Shown here: in pieces, positions 1-9,100 of the stretch
Layout: each line of letters opens with the position of its first letter
Numbering within the stretch: position 1 is the first letter of the stretch
Origin: Micractinium sp. NFX-FRZ
Taxonomy: Eukaryota > Chlorophyta > Trebouxiophyceae > Chlorellales > Chlorellaceae
Reading direction: 5' to 3'
DNA length: 55,295 bases
Assembly: GCA_029339195.1 (NCBI GenBank)
Contig: JAPTJF010000421.1
Coordinates: 1-55,295, forward strand
Program-made: the position numbers and the translations under genes
Notes under the pieces: generated by a model
Seen by the model: the letters and a program-made list of their open reading frames with translations, nothing else
Database searches by the model: none
Told to the model about the DNA's origin: nothing

Positions 1-1415
1 ACAAAGTCGTCAAGACGGGCATAGGCCCGGGCAGAAGAGAACGTGGGTGGCCTAAGCCCTGGGCACGCAGAGAACACACTCACAAGCCCACATGCCAACA
101 GAAACGTGATCACCTCATGATCTGCGGCTGTCAAGGCCCCCGAGCTGCGCTCTGTACCGAGAATTACCCCATTAAAGTCCCCGCCCACCAGATACCTGTC
201 ATGTGGGCGGTCGGCAACCAGCTGCTGGATGTAGGCAGTTGCTGCCTGCACAACAGCTGTCCTGCTTCCATTGCAGGGCAGGTATATCGACATGCAGTGG
301 CGGGGGACCCCACCTGGCGCTGCCAGGCGGACATGCGTCAAATAACCGTGTAGCGCACTAGGCACTGGCATTGCTTGTTGCTCAACCCCGCGTGCAACCA
401 ACGCATTATGAACAGAGACGCTAGTGCCCGCCTGGGGGCGGGGGCGGCCGGGGTGGCACGACAGATGCAGCTTCGCATCCGGGCAAGTTTGCTTCAACCA
501 TGCAGCCGCGCTTTTGCAAGGCATCACCTTATGCTCCTGGAAGAGGGCAAGCGCAGGCCGAGCTTGCATGTTGATGTCGAAGATCGATTGGGCGTGCGTC
601 TGGGCTCCACACACATTTTGCGATATGCATACAAGCATGGGGTTGATAGCCTGGGGGTCTGCAAGGGGCGCAGCTATGCTGGGGTGTGCGGGGAGAAGCT
701 GTTCAATGGCATGGCTGCATTTACCCAGCAGGGTAGTGCCGTTTGCGCAGGTCGTGGCATCAAGAATGGAGTGGCCTGCAGCCAGGTAGGCGTCGAGCAG
801 GGTGAGGTCATGGGGGTCTAACAGCGTCTGGAGCAGCTGGTACCAGGCCAGGCCCCAGTTGCGCTGGGCTAACGGCAGCTCCTTGTATATGGCGTCCAGG
901 AGGAGGGGAAGCTGAGCAGCAGCAGTGACCGGCAAGGGATGTGAGTACCCAATGTGCTGCAGCAGCGCAGTCTCCTGCTCAGGGGTTAACCACGTTGTAT
1001 CACTCACAGCGGGCCAAAGGGCGGGGGGTGGCCGGCAGACTCGCGGGGGCGCAGCTGGGCTGTAAGAGCCCGAGTCCGCACAGGGGAGGCGGCGGGACAT
1101 GCTGGGCGGCTTACCATCAGTTCGGCACCCATAGGTACTATGAGGGGTGTGGGCGGCCAAGGGGCACCCTTGCAAGGGGTGGGGGCTGGGCGGGACCGGG
1201 CAGCCGGTGAGCCCAAGCGTGGGGCATGCACCTGGGCTGGGAGGCGGCAGCAGCAGCGCACGGCTGCACGACGGGGCATGTACCAGTAGCACAACGGCCA
1301 ATTCAGCAACAGATGTAAGGGCACGCGGCGCCAGGACAGCGCAAAGCAGGGCCAGCCAAGCAGGTGTGGTGGCAGGCGTCTTGGCGTCAGGCGGCAGCAG
1401 GGCGGGGGCGGGCAT
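1..1415 (-). mobile_element. Non-LTR retrotransposon (LINE) fragment, endonuclease domain, runs off left edge
   Basis: One minus-strand frame stays open from 1502 to position 1, with an in-frame ATG at 1413-1415. The part below about 640 reads as an endonuclease/exonuclease/phosphatase (APE-type) domain. The motifs seen, in order, are ISQNV (Asn codon 615-617), LFQEHK (catalytic Glu codon 534-536), GGDFNG (171-185) and RLDDF close to the edge. This is the target-nicking domain of LINE-type elements, which lies ahead of the reverse transcriptase; the reverse transcriptase would be outside the window. The frame between 1000 and 1500 is Pro/Ala rich, matches nothing I know, and may be ORF1-like or non-coding. 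A host EEP nuclease is possible but less likely given the divergent, intronless frame. Zepp- or RandI-like algal LINEs are the natural comparison. Confidence 0.72.
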
Positions 1416-1935
1416 CGGCGGGGCGTGTTCCGGGCGGGGTGCGGGACATGAAGGGCGCGGGAGGGTCCCCCGGGTGGCTTGCGGGGCCAGGAAGGCCGCT
1501 GTTCAAGCCACCGCTGCAGGGTCCCAACCCAACGCCTAGTGCTCAGGACAGCGACGCCCCGCAGTGAGGCCACACCCTCCCGAGTCCAGTGAGGAGCCGG
1601 GGAGGGCCAGGCTACCCTTTCGGGCCCGCGGGGGTGAGCTACGGCATGTTGGGAGGGGGTGCGTGTGTGCACCTTGCTATGCAGGGGGCTCCCTAGGGCC
1701 CTTCAATCACAAAATGGGGTCAACCCACTGGGTGGCCGTACCAGGCAGAATTGGGCCTCCCTGCTGGGCATGTCGCGTGCTGAGCTCCGCTGCAGCCTCT
1801 CCGAGACTGCAGCCTGGCTACAGCCGCAAAGCTTGCAACTTTCGGAATCCGCAGACACGGGACGTTCCTACAAGCACTGCCTGGACCTTGCGATCGCCCC
1901 TGCAGGCTCGGCAGCCAAACCCCCCGCTGCACGCC
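1416..1935. other. Intergenic, putative promoter side of the DnaJ-type gene
   Basis: No gene was recognised. The stretch lies between the retrotransposon frame and the first ATG of the DnaJ-type zinc-finger gene and should hold its promoter and 5' UTR. No clear TATA box was seen. Confidence 0.4.
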
Positions 1936-3848
1936 ATGATAGCCTGCACAAGCGCGTGCTCTTCGCACCGCACCCTTCGCCCGACATGCAGCGCCGCCCC
2001 CCAGCCAGCAGCAGGCAGCCGGCGGGCCCTGGGCGGGCTGTTGCGGAGGCTGGCCAAGAAGGAGGGCACCACGGCACCTGCAACCCCTCAGCAAGCTGCT
2101 TCGACAAAGCAGGAGGCGGAGGTGAGCGGCGGCCAGGGGGGAGGGGCTCCAGGCGGCGGGGCGCCAGCGCCGACGGGGCTCAAACCGTCTAGCTCCGCCT
2201 CTCTCTGTGGTGCTGTGCTCGCAAGATTTTGCCCTGCCCCTGCCCACCCCCCCTCAACCCAGTGGTGCACCTCAAAGCATGCATGTAAGCCGCGGGCGTG
2301 CCAGCAGGGTCAGCCGCGCTTAGCAGCCCTGCCGCCCCCGTTGCGCCGCACCCAACTTCCCACCACCCACCGCCGCGGACCCCTTTACCGACGCCCCGCC
2401 ACCGCTGCCCCGCCCCATGCGCCGCAGGCCCCCGCGCCCTCCACCAACGGCAGCCGCAGCAAAGTCAGCCAAAGCCTGGATGATTTGGGGGTGCTGGCCA
2501 ACAGGCTGCTCATGAATGTGAGTCTCCACACGGCCTGAATCTCTAGCGTGCCAGGCTGGGCGCCCGCCGGTTTGAGGGGTGGTTTGCTTCGAGGCCCTGG
2601 AGGCCTCTGCACACGGCCATTATTATGAATACCAGGTGTGGGTGGCGGCAGCTTCCATGCCCTCAAAAGCTGGCGAGGTGGGTGCTGCGCCAACCCCCGA
2701 TTGCGCGGGATTCTGACCAGGATCCAGTCGCCAGCGGGCGGTTCTGCCAGCCAGGCGGGGCGGCAACAGTGCGGGTGGCGGGCCCTGTGGCGCGTCCGTA
2801 TGCACGCTGGCGTGGCTCATGCCCACAGCAACCTGCCCCTCCCTGTTGCGCATGTCAGCGCCCCCGGCCTGCGTTTGGACCACTCTTTCGAAGTCAGCGC
2901 TGCATCTCAGCAGCGCCGGTAGCCTGCTCTGCTGCCACCACACACGCACACGCTCTCCCCTCCTTCTTCAACCATTCCTACTCCCCTGCTGTTGCCGCCC
3001 CCTGCCCGCAGGCCGCCAGCTGGCGCGTGGTGCGCGGCCAGACGCACTGCATGTCCTGCCGCGGCACGGGGCGCACGACCTGCGCCGCCTGCCAGGGGGC
3101 GGGCATTGTGAAGCACGAGGAGGCCATCCGCATGAACCAAGTGAAGCACGCGGGTGAGGAGGCCTGGGGGGGTGAGGTGCGGCGCGGTGCGGCGCTGGCT
3201 GATGGCCCAGCGTCTACTGTGTGCATATGTGTGCTACAATAGGGAATGAGGAAGGAAGCCCTACAGCCGGCAAGCTGCGGGGTGCTGCCGGGACCACTGG
3301 CCTCACTCATTGATGGCCAGGATGCACGTTGAGCTCAAAGGCTGTCTTTCTTTCCCTCCGCAGCCGGCAAGCTGCAGGTGCTGCTGGGCATGAACGACTC
3401 CAAGATGTTTGACAGTGACTGGATGAAGAGCAACAGGTGAGCGACTAGGCTTGGGCAGTCAGCGTTGGGTCCAGGTCTGCTAGGGATGAGGAGCAGCAGG
3501 TGAGCCAGGTCGGGCAGGCACTTGAGTGTTGGGCCAACATCCACCAAGGGGCCCTGCAGGGCATGAAGGGCAGCGGGTGTACAAAGGGCAGTGGTTGCAC
3601 CTGTTGCTGGTGATGGCAGAGAGGAGGGAGCAAGGAGCCCGGGCCCGCTGGGCCTGAATACCGCCAGCTCAGTGCGTGCGCAACCTGGGAGCGGGGTAGG
3701 CGGGGCAGCCATTCCATGCCTTGCAATCTGCCCACCCCGGCCCCGCGCCCCCGCCCCCTGCAGGTGCAAGCGGTGCCACGGCACGGGGGCGCTGACGTGC
3801 GTGAAATGCGAGGGGACCGGGCTGCTGGGCCCCGCCGCCCGCAAGTGA
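1936..3848 (+). CDS. DnaJ-type Cys-rich zinc-finger protein, probably plastid
   Basis: Five exons fit in phase: 1936-2121, 2428-2517, 3012-3153, 3364-3436, 3764-3848, giving 191 aa. The N-terminus is rich in Ala, Ser, Thr and Arg with almost no acidic residues, as in chloroplast transit peptides. Four CxxCxGxG units follow: C105-C108, C116-C119, C165-C168 and C176-C179, the pattern of the DnaJ zinc-binding domain (pairs 1/4 and 2/3 each bind one Zn). There is no J domain. About 40 residues separate unit 2 from unit 3, longer than in DnaJ itself. Plant relatives with only this domain (BSD2, PSA2, LQY1, CYO1 types) act in plastids as chaperones or thiol enzymes for photosystem or Rubisco assembly; which one this matches I cannot tell. 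The start was chosen because it gives a transit peptide and all junctions stay in phase. Confidence 0.83.
3261..3292 (+). repeat. Decayed copy of the exon 4 acceptor of the DnaJ-type gene
   Basis: This intronic stretch repeats the acceptor and first codons of the exon starting at 3364 (compare 3358-3389), with a few substitutions. It keeps the CAG before the copied codons. Period is about 97 bp. Confidence 0.7.
3483..3536 (+). repeat. Decayed copy of the exon 4 donor of the DnaJ-type gene
   Basis: It repeats the 3' end of exon 4, its GTGAG donor and the following intron bases (3421-3474), at a period of about 62 bp. The copied donor CAG/GTGAG is intact, so it is a decoy splice site. Confidence 0.65.
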
Positions 3849-4424
3849 GGAGGAGAGGCAAGGCGAGGGCGGACTGCCAGCCTCTTTGAGGGGGGCCGCT
3901 CGACCTGAGCGTCTCTTGCTAGCGAGCCCTACCTGCCCGCCTCGCCCGCCCTCTACCCAAGCACACCTAGCGGCGCGTTGCTGTGCTGAGCTGCCGCACA
4001 CCTGTCGCGCAGCTTAGCTTTGAAGCTCCGTGCAGCTGGCTTGAGGCTCCAGGCCGGGCTGCCGCTGCTCGTGCACTTCACCATTGCAGCCCGCCCGCGT
4101 GCGCGCCCCGCTTAGGTGTCACGCTGCCCAGCAGCGCCCACGCTTCGCCCGCTCGCTCGCTCGCCGTTTCTATCTGTCGCTGTCTGTTTTTGTACGTCGT
4201 TGAGAGGGACCCCTGCAGCACCTGTTCCCCTGGCTGCCCCATACCCACATTTGGAGGAGAGCTGCCACAGCACACCACAGCACGCCTACTATGAAGTTTT
4301 GCCATGAAGCACATACACAAACGCACGATGCCTGCCCTATACGTAGATACACACACCCAGCGCCCCGCCGACTTCTTTCTTCTGCTGTCCCCCCAGGCTT
4401 GCGCCCGCACAGCCAGCTGCGTGC

Positions 4425-4890
4425 CCACGCGGCAGCGGCATCGACGCCTGCCTGCCCCGCCCTGCCTTCGGCCCTGCCCCCCTGGTCTTCTTGCCGGCAC
4501 CCCCTCCACAAAAGTTTTGGATTGGAGAACAAGAACAAAACCCTGCAGCCCTGCCTGAACACTTTTCGGCCCTCCCATCGGCCTGCACACGTTTTGCGCC
4601 GGTCCCTGTCGGCCCCTTCGCCCCCCTCACACACAACCTGATGATGCGATGCCCACTTCTCTCCCCCTCTGACTATCAGCACGCCTGCCTGCCCGCCTCT
4701 GTACCCCTCTGAAGCCTGAGGAAACTGGCCTTCCCTCTCCCTTGTTCCCGCCGCGGCTCTCCCAGCTACGCTGTGCTCCCGTCCAGCTGACTCATCCAAC
4801 GACCTGCAACCGCCCCGCAGGCTGCCCTGCCCCGCCTTCAGCGCCAGCTTTGTCGCCACTCTGGGAGCCCGCATTGTAATGCATGGATGA
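4425..4890 (+). repeat. Dispersed repeat, copy A
   Basis: About 465 bp aligns along its length with 48790-49225. Shared landmarks in order are a CCTGCCTGCCC...CTGCCTT block, GCCCCCCT, a CAAA(A)TTTT-like block, CACACAAC followed by TGATGATG, and near the end TGGGAGCCCGCA. Neither copy has a long frame or an obvious terminal repeat. Copy A ends in a TGTAA and may form the end of the DnaJ-type gene's 3' UTR. Confidence 0.6.
4875..4879 (+). terminator. Possible poly(A) signal TGTAA
   Basis: TGTAA, the green-algal poly(A) signal, about 1.0 kb after the DnaJ-type stop codon and at the end of repeat copy A. The distance is long, so the assignment is weak. Confidence 0.3.
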
Positions 4891-5385
4891 TGTGTGAGGA
4901 TGGATCTTTGCAGCGGGGCTGGCTGGCCGCAGGGTGGAGAGAGGTAGCTGGGGGGGCGCGCACCTGCTTGGGGCGGCACCAGCGCCGACGCGCAAGCTTG
5001 CGCTGGGTTTGCTTCGTGGCCTCTGCAGGGGCCCAGGGTCGCGGGCATCCACCTTGGCTGGCAGCGCATGTGCAGTCTGATGCAGAACATGCACACAGCA
5101 GAGCACACCTGAAGGGCAGTGTAGGGACGCTTAGATGGCAGCGGGCACCTTCCTCTATAGATCTTTCCCTTTGCCCACACAACGCTTGGTCCCGCCCCGG
5201 CTGCCAGGACCTCTGCCGCCAGGCCTGGCCAGCGCTGTGGTGCTCTTTTGCAAAATGGGGGCCAGGCACGCTTACCGGGGTGGCTGCCCCTGCTCCCTCT
5301 TCATCCATGCCGTTTGTGGGGGAGCAAATGCGCCCGCGGACTTGCCCAAGCTGCGGTGGCACCATCCGGCAGTCGCTCACTGCAC

Positions 5386-5450
5386 GATGAGTACAGCCAT
5401 GAGTACAGCCATGTACAGCCAGGATGAGTACAGCCATTAGTACAGCCAAC
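5386..5450 (+). repeat. Short tandem repeat, ATGAGTACAGCC units
   Basis: Four to five imperfect copies of a 10-15 bp unit around GAGTACAGCCAT follow each other. No coding role was seen. Confidence 0.8.
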
Positions 5451-5888
5451 TGCTGCACAACCGCTGCGCCGCCTCCAAGGTTGAAGCGCCTTCCGCAGCT
5501 CCCTCTTTCATGGCGATTGTTAGGCCAACTCGACCCTGCTCCCAGTCGGCGCCCTTTCCCAACATCCCCCCCCACACCTTTGTGGGTGCCTCATTTGCAC
5601 ACGTGTGGGAGAACAGAAGCGCCATCTGCTCCCCCCACCCACCCACAGCTGTGGCCCACACCCAACAACCTAGTACGTAGGTTGATTGCCACCAAGGAAG
5701 GTTTCGACTTTGATGTAGGACAACGTTGATGCGTGCATACATCCAAGTCACCCAACCCTTGCTTTGCCACTCAGCCGTCCGCTCTGCATCTATGCAGCCC
5801 CACCCTCGCCTGCGTTGTGATTCAGACTCCATTCATGACCGCCAGTGAAGCGCCTGGGCAAGGAGATGTACCGTCATGTCAAAGACGC

Positions 5889-5893
5889 TTACA
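5889..5893 (-). terminator. Possible poly(A) signal TGTAA of the deacetylase gene
   Basis: Minus-strand TGTAA, 243 nt after the deacetylase stop codon. Confidence 0.4.
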
Positions 5894-6135
5894 AAGCAGC
5901 TCATATTCGTACATGTATCTGGCAAGGCAGAGTGCCGCATGCATGCAAAGTGAATGGGGCAAGCAAGCCCACCAAGCAGGTACACCGGTGTGCGGAAGCA
6001 AATGGTAAAGACAGCACAAGGGGAGCCGGAAAGCCGCTGCCTCAGCGGCTATCCGGGCGTACTGAAAAGGAAAGGGGGGTCAGCGATTTCAGGTCACGTG
6101 ACACTCAGCGTCCCACCCCAGCTTGTTTCAGCCCT

Positions 6136-9100
6136 TCACAGCATCAGAGCCAGGGCCGCCAGGCCGGCAAGGGCCGCAAATGCCGCGCTGGCAGCCGCGC
6201 CCGCAGCGCCGCTGACGGGGGAAGGCGGGGCAGAGAGGGGGCTGGGGGCGGCGGGCGACGGGCTGGGGGTGGCGGCCACAACGGGCGCGGCGGCGGGGGA
6301 GGCGGCGGTGGGGGCGGGGGCGGGGGTGGGGGCGGCGGAGGGGGCGGGGGCGGGGGACAGCACCTTCTCAGTGTACACAGGTTTGTACCAGTCGTTGTCA
6401 GCAAAGAAAGCGGCGCCTGCAAAAGCAACAAGGGGGAGAGGGAAGGGTAGTGGCAGCTGAGGTTGCGGCTGTGGAGGAGGCGCTGTCTGGGTGGGCCTCC
6501 TGCTGCCGCCACACCAGCACACACATTGGCCACATGTTTGAGCTCCGCAACTGCAGGCAGGCAGCACCCTCCTGCCGCCACTCCTTCTTTGGCCGGCAAC
6601 AGCGGGCACGGAATGCAGGCAGCAGGCAGCGCACCAGGCTTGTCGCAGCGCTCGTCCCACGGAGGGATGCTGCGGGGGCGGGGGAGGTGGGCGGGCACGG
6701 GGGCACATGTGCGTGAGTGTTCAGGTTTGCGAGCAACAAGCGGGGGGGCAGGGTGTGCCCGCTCGTCTTCTGCCGGCACCAGGTGCGGCCACGCGGTGCG
6801 ACGGGCAGCAAGCAGACGCTGCTGGGCCGAGCGACGCACGAGTGCGCCCGGACAGCTGAACGCAGCATCACTTCCGCGCGGCACAGCACAGCACAGCACA
6901 GCACAGCGTGCACAGCACTCACTTCATGATGGTGCCCTCGGGGATGGTCCACTTGTTCACCTCAGGGTTCAGGGTAGCGATCTCATCCTCAGTGGCCACC
7001 CCAAACTGCAGTACGGGGGCGGGGAGGGATTCGTCTGAGGTTCCCAAACGCAGGCGTGCGTTTCCGAGGCTACTTGAGGGTTATATCCTCTCAATACTCT
7101 CAATACTAGTTCCATTAGCATCCTCCAAAGCTGCATGTCAGCTGCAGCCGGCCAGCAGGGCCACCACTTGCCACTCGGGTACCCACTTGCCCCGCTTGCG
7201 CCCCCACCGACTCGCCTTGCCGGCAATGGTGTAGATGTCCTCCACAGGGCCCGCCTTGTACTGGCGGCAGTACTCCACAGCTGCAGGGGGGCAGGCAGGG
7301 TAAAATGAGGGGGGCATGCGCGGGGCGGAGCTGTTGCTGCTGTTCTTTCCCCCTCGACTACCATTAGCCTCGCACCAAAAAAGGGTAGCAACGGGCGCAA
7401 AACCCAGGAGCAAGACCTATGGCACGCACGGGGTGATGAGCTGCGCCGGGGCTGGCAGCACATCAGGGGCACAACCATAGCATGACCACTCAATATGCTA
7501 CACTAGAACATGCAAACCAGCGCTCCTGCACACTCACGGGGGGCATTGAGCTCCACCTGGCTGGAGCAGGTCAGCTTGGCCGACACCTGGCTGGCGGGTA
7601 CTGCGGGTGAGGCCGGGGCGACAATGGGGTGGGGGCAGATGAGTGGTGTGGCAGTGTGGACAGATTCCCGAGGTGGGGGTGGGCTGGGCAGGGAGAGCGG
7701 GAGGGAGGGCTGGAGAGAGCCGGGCCAGCCTTGAGAGTAACGCCCCCAGCTCGCTCGAATTGTGCTCTAATGTGTTTATATTACTGCGAAACACAGATCT
7801 CTACCCCACACCCACCCACCGGGGCTCTTGATCCAGTCGAGCAGCTGGGACATGGTCACAAACCAGACGTCGGGCTTGGCGGTGGCATACTCCATGAAGC
7901 GGGTGGCGGCCTCAATGTTGTCCTGCAGGAGGGGGGCCGGAGCGGGCAGCCAGAAAGAATAGGCATGCATAGCTGGAGAGGCGAGGCAGGGTGCTGGGGG
8001 TGCTGGGGCTCCACCCTAAGGTACCCTTGGCAGGTGGCACCCTTCATGCTGCCCTGTGCAAGCGACAGGGCAGGTCGAGCGGGTGTGACGAGCTGGCCAG
8101 ACGGGCCGAGGGCTGGCAGAGGGCACGGTCAACAAAGCAGAGCAGGGGTCTCGTGCACCGCTGCCCCGGGGGTTGGGGAAGCGCCTGCCCAACCCCAGCC
8201 CCCCAAACCTGCCTTCCACACAGCCACACCCCCACACCCCAAACCCTGCCTTCCCACACAACTCAAGCCCACTACAGCCATGCCTCCCCCTGACTCACTC
8301 ACCCAGGTGAACCAGGGGGCGTGCACAAAGAGGGGGAAGGGGGCGCGGTTGCCGGCGTACGCGGCATCAAAGTTTTTCACCAGCAGCTCAAACAGGGCGT
8401 CCTGCGGGGCACCAGGGAGACGAGGGGGCACAGGGCGGGTTGCGGAACCTCAAACCTGAGCTGCCCGCGTGGCCACTCTCAACCGCCCCCGCCCTGCAAG
8501 GCGTGCTGCCTGCCCCACAGGCACCCTCCATGCCAGGCGCCCCGCCCTGCAAGGCGTGTGCTGAGGCAGTTGTAAGTGCCAGCTCACCGCTGACGTGGCG
8601 TCGGCGCTGTCGATGTCCATGGAATGCGTGTTGGCGCCGGCCTCATCGGGCAGGATCCACAAGGGCACCTCCCACAGGCCCGCGTGCTTCTCGGTGGCGG
8701 TGCAGGTGGAGTCGTCGCTGCCGGCCCAGGCGCAGTTCTGCGGGGGGCCAGGCGATGGCGGGGCAGGCAGGGGAGGGACCAAACAGGTGAGCAGGTGGCT
8801 ACTTGCACAGTGGTGCATTGAGGATGCAGGTGGCCTCGGCGCTGCCGGCACAGGCGCAGTTCTGGCGGGGGGCAGGAGGAGGAGGATGGGCGAGGGGCGC
8901 AGGGCAAGCAAGAGGGGTGCGCCTGCTGCCTGGCGGTGGCGCACATGCGCCCACACCTCGGTCTGCCCAGGACAACCACCGGGCAGCAAGCGAGCATTTT
9001 TTCCGGCAAAAGGTGGGGCCACCCTGTGCACCTGCGGGATGCCGGCATCCATGGTGTAGGGCCACATGCGCTCGGCCCAGGTGGGGGAGGTGTCCGAGTT

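Larger units (their letters stand above)
3849..6135. other. Region between two convergent genes (3' UTRs, repeats)
   Basis: No gene was recognised. The stretch separates the ends of the DnaJ-type gene (plus) and the deacetylase gene (minus). It holds a long repeat copy (about 4425-4890), a short tandem repeat (5386-5450) and TGTAA signals on each strand. Confidence 0.5.

Noticed and set aside
6144..6899. Poly-Pro frame in the last deacetylase exon
   Set aside because: It is an alternative frame of the Pro/Ala/Ser tail; the DNDWYKPVY context before it is open only in the chosen frame.
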